NCBI GenBank assembly: GCA_947631755.1
Contig: CANRMO010000033.1
Location: forward strand, 1 to 15,793
Source: an uncultured Lachnospiraceae bacterium
GTDB lineage: Bacteria; Bacillota; Clostridia; Lachnospirales; Lachnospiraceae
DNA length: 15,793 bases
Reading direction: 5' to 3'
Shown in pieces: positions 7,389 through 14,179 of this stretch (the stretch's first letter is position 1; every line of letters starts with the position of its first letter). The position numbers and the translations under genes were made by a program. The notes under the pieces were generated by a model. The model saw nothing but the letters and a program-made list of their open reading frames with translations, was not told where the DNA came from and searched no databases.

Positions 7389-7628
7389 TTAACCCTCCTG
7401 CTGCAATTTTTCTAATAACTCAAGAGCCTCGCCAATAGTGAGGACCTGTACGGCGTCCTCTTCTTCCAGCTCTATGTCATAAGTGTCCTCCAGTTCACCG
7501 AGAAAAGACATAAAGTCAAGGGAGCTCAATCCGAGATCTTCGCGGAATCTCATGTCATTTGTCATTTCTTCTGGTGCTATTTCACAATACTGGGCGATGA
7601 TTGTTTTAAACTGCATTTCCTGTGTCAT
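7389..7628 (-). CDS. Acyl/peptidyl carrier protein
   Basis: This 79-residue acidic protein has the carrier-protein signature DLGLSSLDFM at 31-40. Ser36 should be the phosphopantetheine attachment site, the family's usual DSL being SSL here. Length, charge and predicted four-helix pattern fit a stand-alone ACP/PCP. A strong AGGAGGT ribosome site precedes the ATG. It lies between the condensation-domain gene (75-base gap) and the acyl ligase gene (5-base gap), so it most likely carries the activated acyl group between those enzymes rather than serving general fatty-acid synthesis. No phosphopantetheinyl transferase gene is nearby, so the host's own enzyme must modify it. Confidence 0.93.
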   Translation of the reverse strand: MTQEMQFKTIIAQYCEIAPEEMTNDMRFREDLGLSSLDFMSFLGELEDTYDIELEEEDAVQVLTIGEALELLEKLQQEG

Positions 7629-7703
7629 TTTTTTACCTCCTGTTTTTGCTTTTCTAATTTTTATAGTTATATGGATGTTTCTTTTCAGAAATGGTCTTCT
7701 GGG

Positions 7704-9089
7704 TTATACCCGCTCCATGAGCTCTCCGATGCTCATATCCGGCTCTGCGATCCCCATAAAGAGAATGCGCATCATATAGTAATACAGAAGTTCCATGTCA
7801 TGTTCCTCCAGATGGGCTACCTGATAATGGTAGGAGAAATTCATGCCGCCCTGCTCTGTATGGGATACAGTCAGATACATTTTCTTTGTGGCCGCACCGT
7901 TGGCAAACCATTTGGAGTGCTGTGAGATATTTTTGAGGTGCGGATTCTCCATTTTCACGGGCAGTGGCTGATAGGTGAGATAACAGCTCTCATAGACTGT
8001 GTTTTCCGGTGTGTGGTAGCGTCTTCTCATATCTTCTGCGATCAGCGCCGGATCGTAGTTGCTGTGCATGTAGATCCGGTTTTGTACATTCTGGATCTCA
8101 TAGGCCGCCGCAAGAAACTCGGTGTCGGGTGAGAGCACTGTCCGGCAGGGGAACATGATCGTCCGGCTGCCGCCCGAGGTCCACTCATCATGGGTGGAGC
8201 GGCGGGAGATAAAATTCTGGATGGTGATATCTTCCTGGCCGCCATTTACTTTGGAAAGGTAAGTGCGGAGCCCCAGCAATAAGAGGTTTGTCATGGAAAC
8301 CTGGTGGTTCATGCAGAAATCAATCAGATTTTTTGCCGGCTCCGGCTCCAGATAATAATCCTTAACTTTTACAAAGAGGTTATTCATTTCAATATCGGCC
8401 GCCCTCAGTTTTTTATCATCGTATCGCTTTCTCGACTCCTCCAGGACAGAAGGCCCCTGGATGTCAGAATAGAGCGGCTCGCCCAGGGCATCCAGCTGGT
8501 CATCCCAGAATTTTTTATCCTTGGCAAAGCGTTTTTCGTTGCCCGCTTTTTTGAGGTCTTTTGCGAGAACTTCTTCAAAGTCTGCCAGATCCTGCGGGTA
8601 TTTTGATTTGAAACGAAAATGAGTATAGAGTTCCATCAAGTCATTAATCATAACGACCAGGCCGCAGGAATCGATGAGACGATGATCCATATGGACGAAA
8701 AATCCGTTGTAGCCGTCCGGGAGTTTCAGCATAGTTATATCGCACAGCGGGATATCATCCCCGTTGAAAGTTTCATATGCCCACTGCTGCATGAGGTTGT
8801 CTGCCTCAGCCATGCTCATACCCGACAGATCTTTGAGTGGGATATCCCGGGTTTCTTTTTCGGCAATATACTGTTTTATCTCACCGTTGTGGCCGGGTTT
8901 TGTGAAACGGATCCTCATGCATCCGTAGCGCTCAAATTCCAGTTGAATACATTTTTTCAAAAGACCAAAATCGAGAGGGGACTGCAAAGATGCCACAACG
9001 CTGACCCCCGATACCTGTTGTGTACCGTAATTTCGGATCCAGTCATAATGCATTTTCTGCGCCGCCGTTAAAGGATAATAATTTTTCAT
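7704..9089 (-). CDS. Free-standing condensation (C) domain protein, NRPS-like
   Basis: This predicts 461 residues, the size of one NRPS condensation domain, with no fused A or T domain. The N-terminus YYPLTAAQKMHYDWIRNYG matches the C1 motif. The active-site motif HHxxxDG appears as DHRLIDS at 135-141: the catalytic second His (H136) and the Asp (D140) are kept, while the first His and the Gly are replaced. The fold belongs to the chloramphenicol-acetyltransferase-like superfamily. The likely reaction is transfer of a carrier-bound acyl group to an amine or hydroxyl acceptor. AGGAGGTC lies six bases before the ATG. It is the first gene of the operon with the carrier protein and acyl ligase. 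Alternatives are an acyltransferase of another CAT-like clade or an epimerase-type relative. Confidence 0.88.
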   Translation of the reverse strand: MKNYYPLTAAQKMHYDWIRNYGTQQVSGVSVVASLQSPLDFGLLKKCIQLEFERYGCMRIRFTKPGHNGEIKQYIAEKETRDIPLKDLSGMSMAEADNLMQQWAYETFNGDDIPLCDITMLKLPDGYNGFFVHMDHRLIDSCGLVVMINDLMELYTHFRFKSKYPQDLADFEEVLAKDLKKAGNEKRFAKDKKFWDDQLDALGEPLYSDIQGPSVLEESRKRYDDKKLRAADIEMNNLFVKVKDYYLEPEPAKNLIDFCMNHQVSMTNLLLLGLRTYLSKVNGGQEDITIQNFISRRSTHDEWTSGGSRTIMFPCRTVLSPDTEFLAAAYEIQNVQNRIYMHSNYDPALIAEDMRRRYHTPENTVYESCYLTYQPLPVKMENPHLKNISQHSKWFANGAATKKMYLTVSHTEQGGMNFSYHYQVAHLEEHDMELLYYYMMRILFMGIAEPDMSIGELMERV

Positions 9090-9156
9090 GAATGACCTCC
9101 TGTTTTTCTTTCTTTCTCGAAACTAACACATTCTGATTTTTTTTTCTACCCCCTTT

Positions 9157-9219
9157 GGACTTAACAAACACATTGTGTGAAATTGACCGGGACTTAACGG
9201 ACACTTTTGAAAATAGTGT
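9157..9219. promoter_or_regulatory. Operator-like repeat pair upstream of the C/ACP/ligase operon
   Basis: GGACTTAACAAACACA (9157-9172) and GGACTTAACGGACACT (9190-9205) are direct repeats with 13 of 16 bases identical, starting 33 bases apart, about three helical turns. Each is followed by an inverted half: ACACA with TGTGT-like sequence, and ACACT (9201-9205) with AGTGT (9215-9219). A weaker relative, AACTAACACATTCTGA, lies at 9121-9136. The regulator is not known. Confidence 0.5.
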
Positions 9220-9237
9220 TTGATAAAAAGATGTGAA
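9210..9237 (-). promoter_or_regulatory. Candidate promoter of the C/ACP/ligase operon
   Basis: On the minus strand, TTCACA (9232-9237) and TATTTT (9210-9215) are 16 bases apart. The -10 lies in the centre of the 9201-9219 inverted repeat. This is the best sigma-A match in the 188-base leader, but both boxes are imperfect. Confidence 0.35.
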
Positions 9238-9277
9238 TGTTTTGTTATATTTATACATATCACAGAAAAAGGCGCAA

Positions 9278-9312
9278 AAAAATATCCGGCCATGGAGCAG
9301 CCGGATATTTTT
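9278..9312 (-). terminator. Terminator of the alpha/beta hydrolase gene
   Basis: AAAAATATCCGGC (9278-9290) and GCCGGATATTTTT (9300-9312) form a 13-bp stem around a 9-base loop, starting 11 bases past the hydrolase stop codon. On the minus strand the stem ends in a run of seven T. It separates the hydrolase from the NRPS-like operon. Confidence 0.9.
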
Positions 9313-9322
9313 ATAAGAAGCA

Positions 9323-10294
9323 TTATTTGCCGTCATATTTTTCAAAAAAAGCGGAGAGCTTTGACCGGTAAAGATCCGGGTCCGCATAGGCACTGCATAG
9401 ATGCCTTGCCCCTGGCACGATCACGAGCTCTTTCGGCGCGCGGCACAGGAAGTAATTAATCTTTGTATTCCGCGGATCCACATAGGTATCCTCTGCGCCG
9501 TGAAAAAACAAGACGGGCCGCCGGTTTTTTTTCATGGCATGTGCGGTGTCCGCATCCTTCATGTGGAAACCGGCAAAAACTGCGCAGAAAAACCGCAGCC
9601 GGAACAACAGCAGGCCCACCCAGTGCAGATGGAACCAGTTGGCGGCCATATCCTGGATCTGCCCTCTCATAGAGCGGAACCCGCAGTCGGCGATGATCCC
9701 CCTGACGGCGCTGGGCAGCCGGTGGCCCGACGCCATGAGCACCGCCGCTGCCCCCATGGATTCACCGTAGAGGTAGATCGGAAGTTTATTTTTGTTCCGT
9801 CTTGCGAGATAGTAGGCCCAGTTCTGTACATCGTACTGCTCCAGGGCGCCGAACGTAATATATTCTCCCTCGCTCTCCCCACAGCAGCGCTGGTCGATAA
9901 AGAGCAGGCTGCAGCCGTTTTCGTGGAGAAACCGGGCAGTGTACGCAAAGTCACCAAAACCGCTCCCCTTGTAGCCATGGCTCAGAAGGACAAACCGTTC
10001 CGGGTTTTTTGCCGGCAGATAGAATGCGTGGAGCCGGAGCCCGTCTGTGCTTGTTATATAGCAGTCCTGTAAATCCTGTTCCCGGCACCAGGCCTTGCCC
10101 TTCTCGTACTTATCCTCAAATTTGTGTCTGGGGTGGTTGATCTTTGTGTGTGAGAGCTGAAACCATTTTCTCCGCGTCAGCTTTTTGTGATTCTTACAGG
10201 AGACCATCATCTCGAAAAAAGACCAGCCAGTGGCCATAAATGCGCTAAAGCCCAGGATAGCGGCGCCTGAAAATTTTAATGCTTTGTTTTTCAT
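9323..10294 (-). CDS. Membrane-anchored alpha/beta hydrolase
   Basis: This predicts 323 residues from the ATG at 10294, with GAGG about 11 bases upstream; an in-frame TTG at 10351 overlaps the promoter and is rejected. Residues 7-30 are a hydrophobic N-terminal segment that looks like an uncleaved signal anchor, which would place the enzyme on the outer face of the membrane. The fold is marked by the oxyanion HGYKGSG (106-112), FIDQRCCGES (132-141), the nucleophile elbow GESMG with Ser179, the acid FHGAEDTYV with Asp269, and GARH with His298. This is the BAAT/prolyl-oligopeptidase-like group often annotated as a cell-surface hydrolase; the substrate is unknown. It is transcribed as a single gene, divergent from the vanR-like gene. 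Confidence 0.9.
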   Translation of the reverse strand: MKNKALKFSGAAILGFSAFMATGWSFFEMMVSCKNHKKLTRRKWFQLSHTKINHPRHKFEDKYEKGKAWCREQDLQDCYITSTDGLRLHAFYLPAKNPERFVLLSHGYKGSGFGDFAYTARFLHENGCSLLFIDQRCCGESEGEYITFGALEQYDVQNWAYYLARRNKNKLPIYLYGESMGAAAVLMASGHRLPSAVRGIIADCGFRSMRGQIQDMAANWFHLHWVGLLLFRLRFFCAVFAGFHMKDADTAHAMKKNRRPVLFFHGAEDTYVDPRNTKINYFLCRAPKELVIVPGARHLCSAYADPDLYRSKLSAFFEKYDGK

Positions 10295-10350
10295 AATGAT
10301 ATAGACCTCATAATTAAAAATCTGGGTGATACCCTCCGAATGTGCTGTCA

Positions 10351-10379
10351 ATTATATCAAAAAAGCATATTGTTTGCAA
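10351..10379 (-). promoter_or_regulatory. Promoter of the alpha/beta hydrolase gene
   Basis: On the minus strand, TTGCAA (10374-10379) and a perfect TATAAT (10351-10356) are 17 bases apart, with TGA just upstream of the -10. The leader contains a small GGGT-ATC-ACCC inverted repeat (10324-10334). Confidence 0.75.
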
Positions 10380-10427
10380 TATTTATATACAATTAGCTAG
10401 TATTGTCATGGCCAAAGAAAATTCAGA

Positions 10428-10456
10428 TTGTGCCTGCCGGGCAAAGAGGGTATAAT
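10428..10456 (+). promoter_or_regulatory. Promoter of the VanR/VanS-like operon
   Basis: TTGTGC (10428-10433) and a perfect TATAAT (10451-10456) are 17 bases apart. The -35 TTG is also the first possible in-frame start codon, which argues that translation really begins further down at 10494. Confidence 0.7.
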
Positions 10457-10493
10457 AAGATTACTTTTTACTGACAGGTATGGGGGTGACAGG

Positions 10494-11210
10494 TTGAGAG
10501 ATCATGATGGTGCAGAGGCCATTCTTGTAGTGGATGACGAAAAAGAGATCGCGGATCTGATCGAGCTTTATCTCACAAATGACGGATATATTGTGTACAA
10601 ATTTTACAATGGCATGGATGCGCTCAGCTGCATAGAGGAAACGGAACCAGATCTGGCTCTGCTGGATGTGATGCTTCCCGATGTGGATGGATTTCATCTT
10701 GTGCGGAAGATCCGGGAGAAGTTTTATTTTCCGATTATTATGCTCACGGCAAAGACGGAGGACGGGGACAAGATCATGGGACTGACTATTGGGGCCGATG
10801 ATTACATTACAAAACCGTTTAACCCGCTGGAGGTCGTGGCCCGGGTGAAGACGCAGCTAAGGCGGTACAGGCGGTACAATGATCCCGGCGGGGGAGCGGC
10901 TCAGGAGGTACGGGAATATGATATCCGGGGGCTTCAGATCAACCGGGACACCCATAAATGCTTTCTGTACGGGAGAGAGCTGCAGCTGACGCCCATCGAA
11001 TTTTCCATTCTCTGGTATCTGTGTGAGCGGCAGGGGATTGTAGTGCCGTCGGAGGAATTATTTGAGGCGGTCTGGGGGGAAAAATATCTGAACCAAAACA
11101 ATACGGTGATGGCCCATATCGGGCGGCTGCGGGAAAAGCTGGGGGAGTCGGCAAAAAAGCCGAAATTTATCATAAATGTGTGGGGGGTCGGATATACCAT
11201 TGAAAAATAG
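10494..11210 (+). CDS. VanR-like OmpR/PhoB-family response regulator
   Basis: This predicts 238 residues starting at TTG 10494, preceded by GGGGGTG at five bases. An earlier in-frame TTG at 10428 coincides with the -35 box. The receiver domain has D14/D15, phospho-acceptor D58 (LLDVMLPDVDG), T85 and K107 (TKPF). A linker containing PGGGAAQ leads to a winged-helix DNA-binding domain (about 140-238) with LTPIEFSILWYL and the C-terminal VWGVGYTIEK. The overall pattern is that of the VanR branch found in many Clostridia, often without any glycopeptide-resistance enzymes. The kinase gene overlaps its 3' end, and a vanZ-like remnant follows. Class certain; the Van label reflects similarity, not proven resistance. 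Confidence 0.93.
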   Translation: MRDHDGAEAILVVDDEKEIADLIELYLTNDGYIVYKFYNGMDALSCIEETEPDLALLDVMLPDVDGFHLVRKIREKFYFPIIMLTAKTEDGDKIMGLTIGADDYITKPFNPLEVVARVKTQLRRYRRYNDPGGGAAQEVREYDIRGLQINRDTHKCFLYGRELQLTPIEFSILWYLCERQGIVVPSEELFEAVWGEKYLNQNNTVMAHIGRLREKLGESAKKPKFIINVWGVGYTIEK

Positions 11211-12354
11211 AAGGTCCCGGGGCGGGGATGATTTCCGCCATTTTAAAAATAAGATATTTTTCCGCACGCTGCTGATGGCCGCCTGTGCTGTCATGGCTGT
11301 ATTTTTCATGTATTCTCTGGTGGCGGGAAGATTTTCAGTCTGTCTGGTAGCTTTAATCCAGGGATTATGCCGGATGGATTACAATGAAGCTCTGGATTTT
11401 TACCAGAGGGTGGTCCGCGACCGCATGGATCTGATCTTTATCGCCGCGATGCTCGCTCTGTTTTTTGTCGTATTCCGCATCTATCTGAACTGGTTCACAC
11501 ACTATTTTATGGAAATCAACCGGGGGATCGACCTTTTACTGCGGGAGGGGGGCGGTGAGATCTCACTGCCGCCGGAGCTGTCGGCCATAGAGAAAAAAAT
11601 GAACAGGATAAAGCACACGCTGGAGAAGAGAGAACTGGACACGAGGCTGGCGGAACAGAAAAAGAATGATCTGATCGTCTATCTCGCCCACGATCTGAAA
11701 ACGCCTCTTGCCTCTGTGATTGCCTATCTGAACCTGCTGAGGGATGAGGGGAGGATATCGGATGAGCTGAGAGAGAAGTATCTCTCCGTCTCTCTGGCAA
11801 AGGCGGAGCGGCTTGAAGATCTGATCAATGAATTTTTCCAGATTGCAAAATATAACCTCTCAACGATTTCTCTGGAGTACAAAAAGATAAATCTCACGCG
11901 TTTGCTGGAACAGATCTTATATGAGTTTCAGCCGCAGATGGATGAGAAAAATGTGATTTGTAAGCTCCACGCACCGGAGGAGATCTGTCTGAGTTGTGAC
12001 GCGGATAAAATGCAGAGAGTGTTTGACAATCTTTTGAGAAACGCGGTCATTTACTGTTATGAAAATTCAGAGATTGACGTGTCCGTCAGCCTCCGGGAGA
12101 ATCGTGCAGAGATCCGGGTTGTAAATCAGGGCGGCACGATACCGGAAGAAAAACTTGAGCGGATATTTGAGCAGTTTTACCGGCTCGATGCATCGCGCAG
12201 TACGGGGAGCGGGGAGGCGGGGCTGGGACTCGCCATAGCGAAAAAGATTGTTGAACTCCACGGCGGGGTGATATGGGCGGAGAGCGAAAATGAGCGGGTA
12301 GAGTTTGTAGTTACAATGCCGCTTCTGCCACCGCCCACTGTAGGTAAATCGTAA
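11200..12354 (+). CDS. VanS-like membrane sensor histidine kinase
   Basis: This predicts about 384 residues. The start is uncertain: TTG 11200 (11-bp overlap with the regulator, G-rich sequence GGGGGGT 11 bases upstream) is preferred to ATG 11176, which has no ribosome site. Two membrane helices (about 19-41 and 78-97) flank a short extracellular loop of roughly 35 residues. A linker follows, then the H-box YLAHDLKTPLAS with His164. The ATPase has the N-box FDNLLRNAVIY (275-285), a G1 region reading VNQGGTIP, the F-box FEQFYRLD (323-330) and GLGLAIAK (341-348). In the G1 region the usual Asp is Asn, as I recall for VanS relatives. It should phosphorylate the partner regulator. The very short sensor loop suggests detection of a membrane or cell-wall signal. 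Confidence 0.92.
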   Translation: MKNRRSRGGDDFRHFKNKIFFRTLLMAACAVMAVFFMYSLVAGRFSVCLVALIQGLCRMDYNEALDFYQRVVRDRMDLIFIAAMLALFFVVFRIYLNWFTHYFMEINRGIDLLLREGGGEISLPPELSAIEKKMNRIKHTLEKRELDTRLAEQKKNDLIVYLAHDLKTPLASVIAYLNLLRDEGRISDELREKYLSVSLAKAERLEDLINEFFQIAKYNLSTISLEYKKINLTRLLEQILYEFQPQMDEKNVICKLHAPEEICLSCDADKMQRVFDNLLRNAVIYCYENSEIDVSVSLRENRAEIRVVNQGGTIPEEKLERIFEQFYRLDASRSTGSGEAGLGLAIAKKIVELHGGVIWAESENERVEFVVTMPLLPPPTVGKS

Positions 12355-12461
12355 GAAAGTACGCATGAAAAACGAGAAAAAAGTCTTTCCTGTTTTATTA
12401 TAATAAGACTATGCGCGTATGCGGGTGCAGGCGCGAATAAAAAATGGGGAGGACATGTGTT

Positions 12462-13043
12462 ATGCGTATGCTGCAGGAAATACTCGGTTACTTTTTGATT
12501 GGTCTGGTGGGTTTTGCGGGACTTGCCATCTTCTGCCTGCCATTCTGTCTTTTTGTCAGGAAGAAAAAGAAAGTTTCCCTTGTGCGTCAGTCTGCCTGGA
12601 TCATTCTGGTGGCCGGCGCACTGGTTGTTCTCTAAGCGACGGTGCTGGGGACGGTCATAATTAAGTTTATGGAGGGCTTGCCCGTGATCTCGACAGAGCA
12701 TTTTTACAATATAATTCCCTTTCACTCACTTGTGGAGACATGGGCTATGTCGGAGGAGAAAAAAATTACACAGATGATTGCCAATGTGTTGATGTTTGTA
12801 CCTCTTGGCTTTATTTTTCCGGCTGTTTTTGACAGTGCGCGCAAGTGCCGGAAGACCGTCATCTGTATGGCTTTGTTTTCTTTTGCAATTGAAATTGCGC
12901 AGTATTTTATCGGCCGCTCTGCAGATATTGATGACCTCATGCTGAATACAGTGGGCGGTGGACTCGGGTACGGGGTATTTTTTCTGGTGGATAAACTTTG
13001 GGGGAAGAGAAAGTTCTGGCGAAAGTTTTGCGCCCGGCAGTGA
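12462..13043 (+). pseudogene. vanZ-like gene interrupted by an in-frame stop
   Basis: GGGGAGG (12446-12452) precedes ATG 12462, which opens a hydrophobic N-terminus (MRMLQEILGYFLIGLVGFAG). After 57 codons, inside a second membrane helix (WIILVAGALVVL), a TAA at 12633-12635 stops translation. The same frame then continues without shift as ATVLGTVIIKF and gives clear VanZ-family sequence: FYNIIPFHSL, MIANVLMFVPLGFIFP and EIAQYFIGRSADIDDLMLNTVGG. The full frame would be about 193 residues, a normal VanZ length, with four to five membrane helices. VanZ proteins can raise teicoplanin tolerance; many relatives have unknown roles. The downstream part has no ribosome site of its own. A single base change, or an error in the read, explains the break. 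Confidence 0.85.
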
Positions 13044-13045
13044 AA

Positions 13046-13074
13046 TTGCTTTTTGGCTGATCCTGTGCTACAAT
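13046..13074 (+). promoter_or_regulatory. Promoter of the Nudix gene
   Basis: TTGCTT (13046-13051) and TACAAT (13069-13074) are 17 bases apart, with TGC directly before the -10. The promoter starts right after the vanZ-like stop codon, so the Nudix gene is probably transcribed independently. Confidence 0.65.
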
Positions 13075-13109
13075 GGGTGCGAAGAGAAAAAGAGAGAGGA
13101 GTGCGGGGG

Positions 13110-13586
13110 ATGCCAGAATCAAACCTCACCACCCTGTGTTACATAGAGAGGGATGGCAAATACCTGATGATGCACCGGGTGAAGAAAGAGAAAGATATCA
13201 ATAAAGATAAATGGATTGGTGTTGGCGGGCACTTTGAGCCGGATGAGAGTCCGGATGAGTGCCTTTTGCGCGAAGTAAAGGAAGAGACGGGACTGACGCT
13301 CACTTCCTATCGGTTCCGGGGGCTCATCACGTTTATATCTGACCGGTGGCAGACCGAGTATATGTGTCTTTACACCGCAGATGCGTTCGGGGGCGAGATG
13401 TGCGCCTGTGACGAGGGGACGCTGGAGTGGGTGGAGAAATCAAAACTTAAGGAATTAAATTTGTGGGAGGGAGATTACCTGTTTTTTGACCTGCTGGAAA
13501 AAAGAGAGGATTTTTTTTCGCTGAAACTGGTGTATAAAGGGGACAGGCTTATGGATGCTGTGCTGGATGGGAAAAAGATTTTTTGA
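13110..13586 (+). CDS. Nudix hydrolase, MutT/8-oxo-dGTP diphosphatase-like
   Basis: This predicts 158 residues from ATG 13110, with GAGGAG (13096-13101) eight bases upstream. The complete Nudix box spans residues 40-62: Gly40, Glu46, then REVKEETGL (54-62), with the metal-binding glutamates E55, E58 and E59 in place. The N-terminal strand (LTTLCYIERDGKYLMMHR) and the W35 before the box match the 8-oxo-dGTP diphosphatase group common in Firmicutes. That group cleaves nucleoside triphosphates to monophosphate and pyrophosphate. The substrate is inferred from overall similarity only. The 30 codons upstream in the same frame overlap the promoter and are not counted. Confidence 0.93.
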   Translation: MPESNLTTLCYIERDGKYLMMHRVKKEKDINKDKWIGVGGHFEPDESPDECLLREVKEETGLTLTSYRFRGLITFISDRWQTEYMCLYTADAFGGEMCACDEGTLEWVEKSKLKELNLWEGDYLFFDLLEKREDFFSLKLVYKGDRLMDAVLDGKKIF

Positions 13587-13601
13587 TTTTTTTTAAAATT
13601 T

Positions 13602-13630
13602 TGCAACATTTCAGACAGGTTGATCGTTAT
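13602..13630 (+). promoter_or_regulatory. Candidate ECF-type (autoregulatory) promoter of the sigma factor gene
   Basis: TGCAAC (13602-13607) and CGTTAT (13625-13630) are 17 bases apart. The pattern of an AAC-containing -35 and a CGT-containing -10 is typical of ECF sigma promoters, and ECF genes usually drive themselves. No sigma-A pair of similar quality is seen in this 90-base gap. Confidence 0.45.
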
Positions 13631-13676
13631 GTATGTAGGGAAAGGGAGAAAGTGAAACAGACGCATGGAGGTAGAC

Positions 13677-14174
13677 ATGATTGATGTAGCGGCAGACCCA
13701 TCAAAAGCGGTGGAAATTGCCCTGGATCATTTCGGCGATGATATCTTGCGGTTGTCATTCTCTTATCTGAAGAGCCGCGAGGATGCGGAAGATGTGGTTC
13801 AGGACACTTTAATTCGCTTTATGCAGTCAGGGGGAAAATTTGAGACAGAAGAAAAGGTAAAGTCATGGTTGCTCCATGTAGCTGTAAATATCTGTAAGGA
13901 TATTGTGAAATCGGCTGTGTGGAAGAGACAGGTGGCTTTGCCTGAGGGTTATGACGCCATATCAGAAGACCAGCTATCAGAGGAAGAAAGTGAAGTGGTG
14001 AAAGCGGTGATGTCATTGCCGGATAAGTATCGAAGTGTCATTCACTTATATTATCTGGATGAATATTCCACTAAGGAGATCGCGGAAATACTGGGGCAGA
14101 AGGAATCTACGGTAAGATCCCTTCTGAAACGTGGGCGGGAGAAATTGAAAGTAAATTTAGGAGAAAGGAGATAG
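13677..14174 (+). CDS. ECF-type RNA polymerase sigma factor
   Basis: This predicts 165 residues. ATG 13677 is chosen because GGAGG (13667-13671) lies five bases upstream; ATG 13665 sits on that ribosome site and would add four residues. Region 2 (about 15-80) contains ILRLSFSYLKSREDAEDVVQDTLIRF, and region 4 (about 105-160) contains YYLDEYSTKEIAEILGQ followed by ESTVRSLLKRGREKL. There is no region 1 or 3, as in extracytoplasmic-function factors. The next gene encodes a membrane protein five bases after its stop, the usual position of a cognate anti-sigma factor. The regulon is unknown. Confidence 0.93.
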   Translation: MIDVAADPSKAVEIALDHFGDDILRLSFSYLKSREDAEDVVQDTLIRFMQSGGKFETEEKVKSWLLHVAVNICKDIVKSAVWKRQVALPEGYDAISEDQLSEEESEVVKAVMSLPDKYRSVIHLYYLDEYSTKEIAEILGQKESTVRSLLKRGREKLKVNLGERR

Positions 14175-14179
14175 TGGTT

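Noticed and set aside
5827..9089. A dlt-type (D-alanylation) operon, because of the ligase and carrier protein
   Set aside because: There is no DltB or DltD membrane partner, the ligase looks like a fatty acyl ligase, and a condensation domain is present instead.
9401..10072. 223-codon open frame on the plus strand opposite the alpha/beta hydrolase
   Set aside because: It is a shadow of the hydrolase gene in high-G+C sequence; there is no start context, and the hydrolase catalytic motifs are complete on the other strand.
12382..12410. Possible terminator after the VanS-like gene (AGTCTT with AAGACT)
   Set aside because: The stem is only 6 bp with a 17-base AT-rich loop and no T-run. A TATAAT at 12399-12404 lies in it, but no matching -35 was found, so neither a terminator nor a promoter is claimed.
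12177..12725. 182-codon minus-strand frame across the kinase end and vanZ-like start
   Set aside because: It crosses two better-supported genes, has a low-complexity translation, and has no ribosome site.
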